Counted from the first letter of the stretch, positions 23,023-36,744 are shown. The stretch: DNA of 64,000 nt from Phascolarctos cinereus (GCF_002099425.1 NW_018344126.1:5860001-5924000); one strand, 5' to 3'. Notes: generated from the letters alone by a model not told the origin. A program made the numbers and translations.

Positions 23023-23255
23023 TAAGACTGGAGTCCAGGAAGGCCTGAGTTCAATCTGGGCTTCAGATACTTACTAGCTTTGTGACCTTAGACAAGTCAC
23101 TTAAACTCTGTTTATCTCAGTTTTCTCAATTGTAAAACATGGATGGTAATAGCACCTACCTCAGAGGGTTGCTGTGGGGAACAAATGAGATAATATTTAT
23201 AAAAGCCCTTAGCATATATCTGGCACAGGTGCTGTATAAATATTCATTTTCTTTA
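23023..23255 (+). repeat. MIR/CORE-SINE
   Basis: 'ggcctgagttcaatctgggc', 'agctttgtgaccttagacaa', 'gtcacttaaactctgtttat', 'gggttgctgtggggaacaaa' and 'gtgctgtataaatattcatt' give head, core and tail. The 'gctgtataaatattcatt' end suits the marsupial MIR relative with a 'tgctatataaatgctt' tail. Confidence 0.82.
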
Positions 23256-24956
23256 ATTTCTACTCTACCCCAGTTGTAAACTTGAGAATGGGATTAAAAA
23301 CCTGAGACTGAAAAGATGTTGATCTCCTCAAAAAAAAAAATAGAAAAGTATGGAAGGGAAATGGATTGTAGAGAAAATGTAACGAGTCCTGTTTTGGATT
23401 TGTTGAATTTGAACTGCCTAGGAAACATGATCTGAAATATCCAATAAATAGATGTCAATTTAGAAATAATGTTCAAGAGGGAGACTGAGGCTGGCTATGT
23501 AGATATAAGTAATCATATTTTGCTCCACACCATAATGAATCTCTTAATTATCACTTGGATATTAAGTGCTTAGTAAAAGTTTAGAGACTGGCTAAAATGG
23601 AACTTTAAAAAGTCCTAAAACACTTTATAACTCATTCCATTCAAGTACAAAGCTTTTGCATGATTGACAAATCACAAAAACTGATAAGATTCACCTTATC
23701 GTAAGGAATAACTTTTAAATCAAGAGCTTAATTCTACTCAATTCAAGATTATAAAATCAGATAGTGTCTAATACAATTCTTAAGATCTGGTATGTTGTTC
23801 AAACTTTCACTGGTTAAGAACAGTTCAGCCTTGGATCAATTGACTTTTTCTATACCAGATAAACTGATATGTCCATTGATTTAATTTCCCATCTTTTCTG
23901 ATTTCAATTTGTCCAAGGAGCAAGCAATTCCATTTTAAAAGCATGACTGTCACTTTAATGTTGTTCAATCACCTCTTCTTGAACCAAATTTTGAGAGGAC
24001 TGCTATTGCTTAGTTTTATTTTTAATTGATAAAATGACAATTGATTCTATCTCCACTTTCAATTACTATTACATTAAAGATTGACATTCTGGAAATTTCT
24101 TTCCCTTGGTTAGTTAATTTGTCAGTTATAAAGAGACACACAATTCTAATGAATATTACCTTTGGGTGATTAGTAAACAATAAACAATTCTACATTCCTG
24201 ATTTTGTTCACTATCAGCTCTGCTTCATGTCACTACCTCTCCATCCCTCCAAGAATATTTCTTTATCTGCTTTCTGCTTACTCATATATATTACTGCCTT
24301 CATGAGTAGATTCAAAACTAAAAGAAAGCCTATCTCTTAGTAATTCTAATGACTAATCTCCCCAAAGAAGAGGTGATGAAAAACATCTCTCTCTTTCAGT
24401 ATAGAGGTATTGGACTATGCAATATTGCATACCTTGTCAGATATTGGTCAGTTTTCCTTAACTCTTTTTCTTTTTTTACAAAGGAAGGCGCAAGTGTTCT
24501 TAGGGTTGTGTGAGAGAATAGGCTATATCTCTAAATTTCTATGATGTAAAAAAAAGTATCAGGAACATATTTTTAAAGGGCTTATATCCAAAATCACATC
24601 CTCAAAAAGCCCTTTGTGAGTAACTCCATCACAGCTTGATCTCTTCCTTACCTTGCATTCTTTGAGGATGTTTATATTTTGTATTGTTTTAACAAGCTCC
24701 AGAAATATTGTGTGGACTAAACAAAAATGAATATGAATGATCTCTTGTGTAACAAATGCAGGAAAAAATGTTTCAGAGGATACTTCAAAAGAGTAGTTTC
24801 CAAATATGTTGAGAAATTTCTTCAACATTTAAATTGGGTGCTTATGTTTAAGAAGAACACAATAATCACTCTGTATAAGACTTGATTTGTTTATTAAAAT
24901 ATCAGTCATGTTACTTTATAGTTATATGTTGTATTTTTGTATTCTCCATTTTACAT
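23256..24956. other. Unassigned AT-rich DNA
   Basis: No repeat family, exon or RNA recognised. The 89-codon minus-strand frame at 24559-24828 has no known motif. Confidence 0.4.
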
Positions 24957-25100
24957 CTTGTTTCAGATTAGATTATAAAGCCCTTAAGGACAGGAACTAT
25001 GAAAGTTACCTCTTGTTTTATTCCCCACACTCTCCATCACAATGGTATGCATTCAATGAATTGTTCTTGGATGAATGGATGGATGAAAGGATGTATTAAT
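24957..25100 (+). repeat. L2 LINE 3' end
   Basis: 'agattataaagcccttaagg', 'acaggaactatgaaagttac' and 'ttcaatgaattgttcttgga' followed by 'tgaatggatggatg', a typical L2 terminal tandem tail. Confidence 0.72.
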
Positions 25101-25400
25101 TGATTATTTCATTGATTTTTCATTCTGTTTACAAAAGACTCAGGACCTATCCATTCCTCTGGTGCTGAAACACATTGAGCAATTAATGCTTAATTAAGGT
25201 TAATTGAATTTAGATTCCTCATAATTTATACTGAAGTACTTAGCTGTTTCAGTAGCAATTCTGTTGAGATTGAGTTGTTTGGACCATTTAAATTCAGTGG
25301 TTAAAATGCGGATTACACCTTATATTTCTTAGAATGAACTTGTCAGTGTAGTTTATCAACTGTTACCTTTCACTAAGGCACTATATGCACAACATGCTGT

Positions 25401-25560
25401 AGCAGGAAGAATGCTAGACTTAACTCTGGCCAAGGCACCTCCTTTTTCTGAGCTTCAGTATCTTCATCTTTAAAATTATAACAACAATAATAATGCATAT
25501 CTCTCAGGGTTGTTGTGAAGCTCAAATAAGATACCACAAAAATGTTTAAAACAAACAAAT
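25401..25560 (+). repeat. MIR-type SINE remnant
   Basis: 'gaagaatgctagacttaact', 'tgagcttcagtatcttcatc', 'gggttgttgtgaagctcaaa' and 'taagatacc' follow the MIR order. Confidence 0.7.
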
Positions 25561-25605
25561 ATGCATCACTTATTAACATTAATCCAATTTAGAATAAATG
25601 TGTAT

Positions 25606-25760
25606 CTACATGTAGATGTGTATATACGTACAGCTATAGTGCGTGGTTGTATATGCATAGATATTCACACATGCGTATATATGCATAAATATAAATATAT
25701 ATATATGTGTATATGTATGTGTGTATATATACATACACACATACATACACACATGTATGT
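25606..25760 (+). repeat. Alternating purine-pyrimidine AT/GT tract
   Basis: Mixed TA, TG and CA dinucleotides with 'catacacacatacatacaca' runs. The 67-codon frame over it (rich in Y, I, H and C) is an artefact of the repeat. Confidence 0.85.
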
Positions 25761-25930
25761 ATAAACTATGTGAGATGGTAGTGATACAGGGAAAAAATAA
25801 ATTCTTCCATTCCCTTTAAAAGCACTATGTGAATGTGTTATCATTATGAAAATAAAATGATAAATTTTCAGTTACTTCTTTACTTTCGCTTGCCATGCTT
25901 TATTCTGAAGTATGTGCCTTCTCTACTTAA

Positions 25931-26076
25931 GTTTTTTTTTTGCTAGGCAATGGAGTTAAGTGACTTGCCCAGGGTCACACAGCTAGTAAGTGTTATGTGT
26001 CTGAGGCCAGATTTGAACTCAGGTACTCTTGAACTCAGGGCCGGTACTCTATCCACTGTGCCACCTAGCTGCTCTT
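25931..26076 (-). repeat. Young CORE-SINE with perfect TSD
   Basis: The plus strand starts with a poly-T tail, then 'agtgacttgcccagggtcac', 'acagctagtaagtg', 'ccagatttgaactcaggtac' and 'atccactgtgccacctagct', the reverse complement of the WSINE1-like head and body. A perfect 12-bp duplication, 'ttctctacttaa', lies at 25919-25930 and 26077-26088. Same family as 3835 and 12076. Confidence 0.88.
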
Positions 26077-26088
26077 TTCTCTACTTAA

Positions 26089-27586
26089 TTTTAATGAAGT
26101 TTAATAAAGACTCCTTTTCTGTCACAAACTATATTTTCTTTTGCTAATTGTTGCAAATATATCTTTGTCTAGCTAATTGATTTTTTAAGTATACTGTAGT
26201 ACTTTTTTCCAGTGTCTTAGGAACATTTTTATGAAAATATGAAAGAAATGTTTCCTTGTTTCTTTGATGATTATGAAATGATTCTCTGATAATCACTAAC
26301 ATGGACAAAATGTTGGGAAAAACTATGTTATATACTAAAGATATTGGAGAAATTATTTTGTGTCCTTTTATTGATTCTATTTTGTAATACTAGATTTTAT
26401 TTTATAGTCCTAGTTAATGTTAGGTTGTTGTGCCTAGATGAGAGGTACTGGGTAGAATTCAACATCATTATTATTGTTATTTACCATCATCATAATTTAT
26501 AACCAGCTGCTGTTTCAGATAATACTTTCCGTGTCCAGTATGGGTACATAATGCCATATTGATAGATGCTTATAAATTACTCTTTCCAGACTCACTTACA
26601 GTTTTCTAAACAATATAACCCAAGCCTCAGCCCCAGAATATGTTCTAGCAAATGATAAAATGTGCTTTTGTATGCTCTTAGGGGAGCCTACATAAGAAGA
26701 TTCTTAGGTTGCTGGGTTTTATGTAAATTGGGTGCCAGATTGATAATGTGCATGCCTTGAATATAGCAAATCAGTTATTTGGGCAATGTCAATACAACAG
26801 CAAATAAATTCATTACTACTGGATACATGACTGAGTAAAACTGGCTGAAATGAGGAGTGGTATTACCTCCTTTTTTATGACACAGTTTCCTCATTTGTTA
26901 AATGAACTTGATTTCTGTCAATTGAACAGGAATTTTTTTCAAAATAAATTACTCTGATGAGATGCTAATGAGTGACTATTTGAACTTCTCAAGACATTCT
27001 GTTTGATTTATTTGATTTGTTTAAGACAATCATTTTCTAAATTACACTTCAGTTGCTCTGGTTAAAATGGCAACATTGAATGCAATTTAAAAAAAAGAGC
27101 TGGTTTCTTCTACATAACCCAAAAAGTATCAGAAAAAGGCCCCAAAAAGGCTAATGATAGAGAAAACCAAAATGAAACAGAAATGAGATCCTCTACTCAT
27201 TCCACAACTACACAAAAAGGAGAAAGGGAGAAGAATTAAGAATGAGAAGCAAGTATAAGCTGCCAGAATTGGACCTGAAGTTAACCTTCAAACATGAGCA
27301 TCACAAGGTAACACAAGCTGCTATAATCAAAGACTTGAAGCCAAATAATGGCACTACCCTGTCAAAAAATGGGGAAAATGTTCAGCTGCAGTACTTCCAT
27401 GCGCATATTAAATTTGAAATATTGAAAGATAAGAAGAAATTTTAAGTAGTGGAGATTAGTAGCTTTGCAAGCAGTTTTTTTTCCCTTCCTTTTTTGTATA
27501 GGGAAAGATTCACTTTTGATGTTTTTCAACTTGCTAATAATAGAAGGGAAAATTAAAATACATTATATTGTATTTATTTATTACAC
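26089..27586. other. Unassigned DNA
   Basis: No clear repeat, apart from a possible MIR core scrap at 26877-26912 ('cacagtttcctcatttgtta'). A 67-codon frame at 27242-27445 looks less repeat-like than others and is listed separately. Confidence 0.4.
27242..27445 (+). other. Unidentified 67-codon open frame
   Basis: Reads MRSKYKLPELDLKLTFKHEH... and ends ...FEILKDKKKF. It is charged (K/H/E/D) and not in any repeat I recognise. The same frame continues a short way upstream of the ATG with charged residues (KRRKGEELR). I do not recognise a family. It could be a fragment of a processed pseudogene or chance. No splice sites, Kozak context or poly-A tail were convincing. Confidence 0.2.
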
Positions 27587-27715
27587 AGGTCTGAACCTTC
27601 ACCCTCTACTAGTAGCTCTTGAGGGCAGAGACTATTTAGTTTTCCATCTTTGTATACCCAATAGAGCACAGTGATTTGCACAGAAACATTTAATCAATGT
27701 TTGTTGAATTGGGTT
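27587..27715 (+). repeat. L2 LINE 3' end
   Basis: 'agctcttgagggcagagact', 'catctttgtatacccaatag', 'agcacagtgatttgcacaga' and 'caatgtttgttgaattggg' are the classic L2 terminus. Confidence 0.82.
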
Positions 27716-28416
27716 TATTGTTTAAGGGTAGATAAATGAGTTTTAAAATATCCTTTTTTATAAATCTAGTCAGGTTATATCTACAGTACTGTTCCATTTA
27801 ATTTCTGTGTTACTTCTACTTACTTCAATATTTAATGGATCAATGATTTCATTTTTGTGGGCACTTTTTCCTCTGTTGCTACAACACCAGAAAACCTCCA
27901 CGCTTTACTAAACGGTTTAATAAGTTTTTGTGACCAGACAGCTTTATGGTTCCATAAAAATTAGATAGCACCAACCCACTGAGTCTCAATCTTTCCTATT
28001 AGTGATATGGAAAATCTGATGATATGTTAAGAAATGTAATATAGGAAGATGAATAGGTGTCTGCCAAACAAAATCCTATATTTAGAAATGTAATATGGAT
28101 GCTTACTTAGAATTGTCTCTATAAATCTTGTATTGGAAAAAAAATGATTTCTATAATGAGCACATGAAACAAACATCAAAACACCATCCTTTATATTTAA
28201 AGTTGATACCATGAGTAGAGTAAGAGCATTATTTTCCGATGGTAATAATGAGTTTCTGATGACCTCCTTTTTATGGTGAAAATACTGTCTAATTAAAGGT
28301 AAATTATCTTGGCAGAAAGTTGGCAACATCAGTTCTATATTGAAACCAAATAAATCACCTTACCCAGAGCTGCATGCTCAATCATTGAATATTACAACTA
28401 AATGGAATCATAGATT
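27716..28416. other. Unassigned DNA
   Basis: No repeat or exon recognised. The 100-codon minus-strand frame at 28027-28329 shows no known domain and has AT-driven composition. Confidence 0.4.
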
Positions 28417-28557
28417 CTACACCCACCCCTACATTTTTTTTAAGAAGAAACCAAGGTCCTGACCTTTGATATGATTTTATAAGGCTACACAGAAAATTAG
28501 GTGGCAGAGGCAGTGTTCAAACACTGATCTCTTGCCTCCAACGTTCTTCCCTCTACA
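28417..28557 (+). repeat. Old therian repeat remnant
   Basis: 'aatcatagattctacaccca', 'aagaaaccaaggtcctgacc', 'aaggctacacagaaaattag' and 'gtggcagaggcagtgttcaa' match the order of the repeat at 10333 in a diverged form. Confidence 0.5.
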
Positions 28558-30232
28558 ATTATTTTTTTTAACTGAACTGCTTGATTCAACCATAGTGTAA
28601 GAACCATTTTGTGACAAAAGAGAATTTTCTTCTCCTTTTTATGGAATAGTTCTAGTTAAGACTGCAATAAATGTTAATTCATATAACCCACAATGACTCA
28701 TAGTGGTTATTTAAAGACTGAGGCCTGGGACCACAGAGCATAAGGATTTAAATATTAGAACCAAGGCAATGAGGAATTATGGCCATGAGTTATAAACTTA
28801 GTCAAAAATAGAGAAAGAAAGAAGATGCCAGGACATTAAAACTGTTAAAATTCTGTATCTGTTAAAGAGAAGCAGATCAGGAAGAATAAGATAGTATCCT
28901 GGGCAAATAAGGATCAAAATTAAAAAATAAAAAAAGACAACTTGACCTTTAAAGAGAGCATGAAGTTCACCAACTCTGTGTGTGTGTGTGTAAGACAAGC
29001 AAATATCTGTCACCTTCAAGTTCTTAAAGTCAGGCCTTGCTATTCAAGATCTATAATATATTAAATGTATTAAAATCTGCATTTCAATGTAATAGATTTT
29101 ATTTCTAAATCCATGTATTTTGTTTTATAACTTCAAAAGGGGTCCACAGACTTCACCTGACCACAAAAAGGGTCAATTATAAGCAAATAAAGTTTGAGAA
29201 GCTTGATACAGAAGTAGATCTAAAGAATAATGAAGGGACTTAAGTTCATGCCATGTGTTGATCCCCAGAAGGAACTGAGCATATTTTGCTTTGAGAAGAC
29301 TTGGGGGAGGGGCAGGGTGTAATAATATAACACTTTGATTTTTATAACTTGAGAATAATTCTGCTTTTTAGTATATCAGTATATTTATCGGAGTACAACA
29401 TTCCTTTAGTGAGAAAAAAAATGTCCAGGCTCATTGGAACTGGAACTTTAACTGGAAGTTAAAACTAATTCTTTAGATATATATTTTATAGTCTAATCAA
29501 GATATCCATATCTTGCAAGTTTGTCTTGACTTCTCCCAATGATTTTACTATATTCTTGCATCAAAAGTTAGTCTCATCAGCAAAAAGTTACTTTTTTCCA
29601 GTTTTCAGCATTCAATTATTTGTATTGTCCTTCCTATGACAAACATTATTTCTCCATGACAGTGGTTAGAAGCTTTTTCTTTTATTCATGTTATTTTTTT
29701 CTTTCAACTTCAAGAAAGTTATACTTCTACATCATATGGGAATCAATAACAACCAGCTTCAAAGTCCCTCTGGAAGGCTTTACCTATTTTCAGAAGACAG
29801 ATTATGTCCCTTGATAGCAATAGTTTATCAATTCCTGATGTGATTCTTTTTCAGGTCTACTCTCCATTCTCTTCAGTATGACTACTCCTTTTGATTATGG
29901 GATTGAATGTTCCTGGAAGCACTTGACTTTTCTGTATCAATAACTAGTATGATATATCTAACAGTCATAGCAGTGTACTCTTTAAGGGCTATAACTTTTC
30001 CATATATATAATTTTGCATATTTAAAAAAAAACAGAACTAAAAATACAACAAAAGAGGACAATGAAACCCATGTATATAACATGGAATCTAGCATTAAAT
30101 TGACAGAACTAAGAAAAGCTAGATAAAGCAGTTCAAACTATCTCAAACTACTGAAGGTCAAAGATTCTAAGTTACCCTATATAAGGAAAAGTACATACAC
30201 ATATTCATAGATGTGATTAAATGATACCATAT
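28558..30232. other. Unassigned AT-rich DNA
   Basis: Nothing recognised apart from a short GT tract near 28977-28990 and A-rich runs near 30024. Confidence 0.4.
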
Positions 30233-30242
30233 CAAAAGTTTT

Positions 30243-30619
30243 GGATCAGTTCTGCTTCCGGGAGCCAAGATTGTAGAGTAAGAAGTAAGTCACTCTTACC
30301 ATCCCTTATTAACCTTTGAAGGCTCATAAAATATCACCCCAAGAAAAACCCTGGAATGGCTGAAACAGAAGGAAGACAGGGTGCAACAGTTTAACAGCCC
30401 AGGAATCCTGAGGGATTAATGGGAAAGCCCTCTCTTGAACTGGGGGAAGGGGAACAGTACAAAACTGGATGTATCCCAGCAAGCTAGCAGAAAGCCCCAC
30501 CTCAGCATACCAAGGAGAGATCCTAAACCCCAGGTGGTGGAGCAGGCAAACACCAACACCAGTACCCCTGAGTGCCTCAGTGAGGATGGGAGAACCAGTG
30601 GAAACCAGTTTTTATATCT
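30243..30619 (+). mobile_element. L1 5' UTR segment
   Basis: 'gcttccgggagccaagattg' followed by 'gagtaagaagtaagtc', 'ctcataaaatatcaccccaa', 'ccctggaatggctgaaacag' and 'cagcccaggaatcctgaggg'. This is the marsupial L1 promoter/5' UTR in sense. It joins abruptly at about 30620 to ORF2 sequence, so ORF1 and the endonuclease domain are missing between. The reverse-oriented counterpart is at 36060-36740. Confidence 0.82.
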
Positions 30620-32038
30620 CTAATGTTGACATGAATAAAATAGAGAAAAAGGAGATCAATGAATTGGAAAAAAACTAAAAAAAAACAGAAAAATAATAAA
30701 TTAAAAATCCTCAAATAAATACCAAATTAGAAATACTGCAAACCAAAGGAGAAATGAATAAAATTGAAATTAAGAGCTGGCTTTATGGGAAAAAAACCAA
30801 AAAATAGATAAACCATTGGTTAATTTAATTTAAAAAAAAGAAAGAAGAAAAACAAATTATCAGTATCAAAAATCAAAAGGGTGAATCCACCACCAAGGAA
30901 GAGGAAATTAAAACAGTAATTAGGAACTACTTTGCCCAACTGTATGCCAAAAGATTTTACAATCTTAGTGAAATGCATGAATATTTACAAAAATATGGAC
31001 TCTCCAGATTATCAGAGGAAGAAGTAAAATATTTAAGTAACGCCATCTCAGAAAAATAAATTGAATAAGCCATTGATGAACTCCCTAGGAAAAAATAAAT
31101 GCCAGGGCCAGATGGATTTACAGGTGATTTCTATCAAACACTTAAAGAACAATTAATTCCAGTATTGTATAGACTATTTGGGAAAATAGGTGAGGGAGGA
31201 GACTCAGCAAGTTTTTTTGTTTTTTTTAATGATGCAAATATGGTGCTGATACCTAAACAAGGAAAAATCAAAACAGAGTAAGAATATAGACCAATTTTTC
31301 TAATGAATATAGAGGCAAAAATTTTAAATAAAATATTAGTAAATAGATTACAGCAACTTATCACAAGAATAATACACTATGACCAGGTAAGATTTATACC
31401 AGGAATTCAGGGCTAGTTCAATAATAGGAAAAATATGAGCATAATTGATCATATCAACCACAAAACTAACAGAAACCACATAATTATCTCAATAGATGCA
31501 GAAAAAGCTTTTGACAAAATACAACACCCATTCCTATTAAAACCACTACAGAGCATAAGAATAAATGGAGTCTTCTTTTAAATAATAGATAGCATCTACG
31601 TAATACCTTCAGCAAGCATCATATGTAATGGGGACAAACTAGAAGCATTCCCAGTAAGATGAAGGGTGAAACAAGGATGTCCATTATCACCACTGTTGTT
31701 CAATATGCTACTGGAAATGTTAGCTTTAGCAATAAGAGAAAAAAAAGAAATTAAAGTTATTAGAATAGGCAAAGAAGAAACAAAACTATCACTCTTTGCA
31801 GATGATAGGATGATATACTTAGAGAATCGTAGAGAATCATGTGAAAAACTGCTTGAAATAATAAACAACTTTAGCAAAGTTGTAGGCAACAAAATAAACC
31901 CACAAACTCATTGGCATTTCTACATATTACCAACAAAACCCAACAGCAAGAAAGAGAAAGAAAAATTCCATTTAAATTAGTGTAGCGTTATAAAATATTT
32001 AGGAGTCTACCTACAGAAACAAACTCAGGAACTATATG
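30620..32038 (+). pseudogene. L1 ORF2 reverse-transcriptase remnant
   Basis: ORF2p is the L1 endonuclease/reverse transcriptase. In order: the linker ('NKIEKKEINELEKN', about 30633-30675); '[13 protein letters not shown]' at 31099; 'ISIDAEKAFDKIQH' near 31490-31530; '[16 protein letters not shown]' at 31669; and the catalytic '[14 protein letters not shown]' near 31785-31830. Several stops and frameshifts separate the blocks (for example the stop after 'KIKTE' at 31281). The FADD core is kept, but the enzyme cannot be made. The endonuclease and the C-terminal part are absent from this strand here. Confidence 0.9.
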
Positions 32039-32268
32039 TTTAGTAATAATATTATTTCATTGTCTATGGTGCCTTTTAGCAGGATGTAGTTTCCTTCCTT
32101 ATCTCTTTTGATAAGACCTATTTTTGCTTTTGCTTTTCTGAGATCAGGATTGTTACCCCTGCTTTTTTTTTTTTTTTACTTCAGCTGAAGCATAATATAT
32201 TCTGTTCCAGCCTTTTAAATTTACCCTGTGTGTGTCACTTTTTTTCAAATGTGTTTCCTATAAACAAC
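32032..32268 (-). mobile_element. Inverted L1 endonuclease-region fragment
   Basis: From 'tatatgtttagtaataatat' to 'gtttcctataaacaac' this is a near copy of 34197-34426, same strand, about 2.2 kb away. It abuts the plus-strand RT remnant across a shared 'tatatg', and ends where an L1 3' terminus (minus strand) starts. It has no coding capacity on its own. Confidence 0.8.
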
Positions 32269-32974
32269 TTTTATTTTAAATTTTATTAATTTATTTTGAT
32301 TTATCAACAATCACTTCCATACCTTTTTGAGTCGAATATTTTTCTCCCCCTTCCCCCCCCACCCTCCCCAAGACGGCTCATAATCTGATATAGGCTTTAC
32401 ATTTACATTCTTATTAATCATATTTTCACATTGGTGAAGTTGTAGGTAAAAATGAAAACGAATAGCAGAAAGATGAAACAAAACTCAAAGGAAGGTAAAA
32501 ATAAGTGATAGCGATTCAACTTCCATAGTTCTTTCTTTGGGTGTGGACAGCATTTTCCATCCCAAGGCCTCTGGAGATGTCTTAGATCCTCATAATGCTG
32601 AGAAGGGTTCAGTTTAACAATATTAGTCATCTCATAAAATGGCTGTTATTGTGTACAAAGTCCTCTTGGTTCCGCTCACTTCACTCAGCATCAGACCATG
32701 TAAGTCTTTCCAGGTTGTTCTGAAGTCAGCCTGCTCACCATTTCTTATAGCACATTCATACTCCACAACTTGCTCAGCCATTCCTCAGTTGATGGGCATC
32801 CTCTGAATTTCCAATTCTTTGCCACCACAAAAGGAGCTGCTATGAATATTTTTGTACATGTGGGTCCTTTTCCCATTTGTTTGATCTCTTTGGGATATAG
32901 CCCTAGAAGTGTTATTGCTGGATCAAAGGGTATGCACATTTTTGTAGTCCTTTAGGCATAGTTCCAAATTGTTT
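32269..32974 (-). mobile_element. L1 3' end, reverse orientation
   Basis: The minus strand reads the ORF2 C-terminal region ('[20 protein letters not shown]' at 32745-32939, then 'GCPSTEEWLSKLW'), the 3' UTR and an A-rich tail ('aaataaattaataaa') at 32269-32300. It joins RT sequence of the same strand at about 32975, skipping most of the RT and the C-terminal half of ORF2. It could be the 3' end of the reverse L1 (32975-36740) with an internal deletion, or a separate insertion. Confidence 0.82.
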
Positions 32975-34435
<1,461 letters not shown>

Positions 34436-35110
34436 AGGATTATAATTCTGCAATCCATTTCCATTTTATGGGAGAGCTCATCCCATTCACATTCACAGTT
34501 ATCATTACTATCCATGTCTTTTTCTCCATCCTTTTTCCCCCTCGTTATGCTTTTCTTTCTCCTTTTTCCTTTCCCCGCTTTACTAGTGTTTTGCTTTTGA
34601 CCACCTCCTCCTTCAGTCCCTCCTCCCTTCCATCATCCCCTTCCCTTTTCTTCCCCTTTACTCTTAGTGCTTCTTCCTTCCCTTCTTTCCCCTCCTCCCT
34701 TTTCTTTCCCCTTTTCCCTCCTACTGCCTATAGGGCAAGTTAGATTTCTATACCTAACTGATTATGTTATGCCCTTCTTGAGAGTTAAGTTCAAACAATG
34801 CTCACCCCCCTCCCTTCTTTTCCTCTGCTGTAATAGGATTTTGTGTCTTTTCCTGTAATGTAATTTACCCTTTTCTGCCTCCTCCTTTCTCAGTACATTT
34901 TCTAAGATCAGATTGATCCACTTATTTGGATCCATTTAACCCACTAGATTAGATGTTTTTTTTCTCATTACATCAAATTCAGCTAATATCCATCCTCTTT
35001 ATGTATACTCCTTTACCATGGTGTAGTATCAACACAGTTCTCAAGTGTTGCAAGTGTCATATTCCCTTGTAGGGGTTTAAATAGCCCCCCCCCATTAACA
35101 ACATATTGTA
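34436..35110 (-). mobile_element. L1 ORF2 start and inter-ORF spacer, reverse strand
   Basis: 34436-34530 encodes the ORF2 N-terminus on the minus strand (reading like 'ITVNVNGMSSPIKW'). 34530-35110 is a purine-rich (minus strand) spacer: 'ggaggaggggaaagaaggga', and 'tatagaaatctaacttgccc' near 34740. The spacer resembles the 3' region of the HAL1 copies. The 91-codon plus-strand S/F/P frame at 34468 is its antisense shadow. Confidence 0.75.
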
Positions 35111-36060
35111 TCTTTCTGTCCCATTTACCTTTTTATGCATCTCCTGAATCTTGTACTTAAAGATCTGGTCTTTTTATCAGGAACATTTGAAGTTCCCTAT
35201 TTCATTCAATATCCTTCTCCTTCCCTGAAAGATCATTCTCATTTTCACTGAGTAGTTGATCCTTGGCTGCAATCTAAGCTCCTTTGCCTTAAGGAATATC
35301 ATGTTCCACACTCTGCAGTCTTTTAATGTAGAAGGTACAAGGTCCTGTGTAATCCTGACTGTGGTTCCCTGATAATTTAAATTGTTTCTTTCTGGTTGCT
35401 TGCAGTATTTTCTCTTTGACCTAGTAATTTTGGAATTTAGCTATTATATTTCTTGGCATTTTCAATTTGATATCTCCTTTAGGAGGTGAGCAGTGGATTC
35501 TTCCTATGGCTTTTTTACCTTCTGGTTCTAGGACTTCAGGGCAGTTTTCCTTTATGATTTCCTGAAATATACTGTCCAGGCTCTTTTTTTAATCATGATT
35601 TTCAGGCAGACCAAATTTTTTTTTTAAATTGTCTGTCCTGAACAGATTTTCCAGGTCAGTTGTTTTACCAATGAGGTATTTTATATTTTCATCTTTTTTT
35701 TTTCATTTTTTTGTTTCTGTTTGGCTGATTCTTGCTCTGTCATAGAGTCATTAGTTTCTGTTTGTCCAATTCTAGTTTTTAACAAATAGATTTCTTCTAT
35801 TAGATTTTGTACTCCCTTCCCCAATTGGCCAATTTTATTTTTAAGGGATTTGTTTTCTTCAGTGTACTTTTTTTTCCAGTTGGCCAGTTGTATTTTTTAA
35901 GGACTCTTCTTCCTCTCATTTGATTTTTAAAATCCTTCTTGAGCTCTTCTAAGAAGGCTTTTTTGGGCTTCAGACCAGTTCATATTCCCTTTTGATGTTG
36001 CAGATGTGGGTTTGTTGACAATGTTGCCCCCTTCAGAATTTCTATTTTGAACTTCATTCT
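35111..36060 (-). pseudogene. L1 ORF1 remnant, reverse strand
   Basis: Minus-strand reading follows the ORF1 order: coiled coil around 35740-35960, RRM around 35560-35700 ('ctggaaaatctgttcaggac' strand), C-terminal domain around 35160-35480 ('tttctttctggttgcttgca' on plus). Many stops; no usable frame remains. It is about as long as ORF1 of the HAL1 copies but belongs to a different L1 subfamily. Confidence 0.78.
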
Positions 36061-36740
36061 TCTCATAATATGAATCTATGGTAAGTTTCTTTTTTACTCA
36101 TGGTGTTTCTTTATTCCCTGACCTTTAAAGAAATTGAGCTGTCCTCCTGCAGAGCAGAGGGCATTGACCCAAGCTTCTTGGGTTGGGAACCTAGGTTTAG
36201 TCACTGGCTTTGTGTGCTGGGGCCTCTAGTGTTCGCAATTGGAGGCTGCAGGGTTTTGACAGCTTACGTGGTGTTGGGCTGGTATCAGTAAGGCTGGAAC
36301 TCTCCGGTAACTCTAGGTTGCCTGCTTTTCTTTTTCTTTAGCTTTCTTCAGCTCCTTTCAGATGAATGTCGCAGGGTGTTTATCCACTGGGGCCCTTTGT
36401 AGTGCTGCTTCCCTTATTTTTACTTAGGCATGGGAGACCCACTTGCTGTAGAATGCCTAGGCACCAGGATCTCCTTCTGGTGTGCTAAAGTGTGGCTTTC
36501 CACTAGCTGGCTGGGGTCCATCCCTTTTGGTACTGCTTCCCTTTCCCCAGGGCAAGAGGGGCCTATCCTGTTAATCCCTCAAGCTACCTGAGCTATTGTA
36601 CTGCTGCTCCCCATCTTTCTTCTGGTTCAGCTGCTCCAGGGCTTTTTCCTGTGGTGATATTTTATGTGCTTTCAGAGGTTGATAGGGGAGGGTGAGAGCA
36701 ACTACCTTTTTACTCCATCATCTTGGCTACCAGAAGCAGA
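36061..36740 (-). mobile_element. L1 5' UTR, reverse strand
   Basis: The minus strand starts 'gcttctggtagccaagatga' at about 36740, then 'tggagtaaaaaggtag', and ends near ORF1 at 36060. GC content is higher than the neighbourhood, as expected for the L1 promoter. Homologous to the plus-strand 5' UTR at 30243-30619. Confidence 0.8.
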
Positions 36741-36744
36741 AACT

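Noticed and set aside
28027-28329. 100-codon minus open frame
   Set aside because: No known domain, AT-driven composition, and no transcript signals such as splice sites or poly-A context.
34468-34743. 91-codon S/F/P-rich plus frame
   Set aside because: Antisense of the purine-rich L1 inter-ORF spacer; composition explains the open frame.
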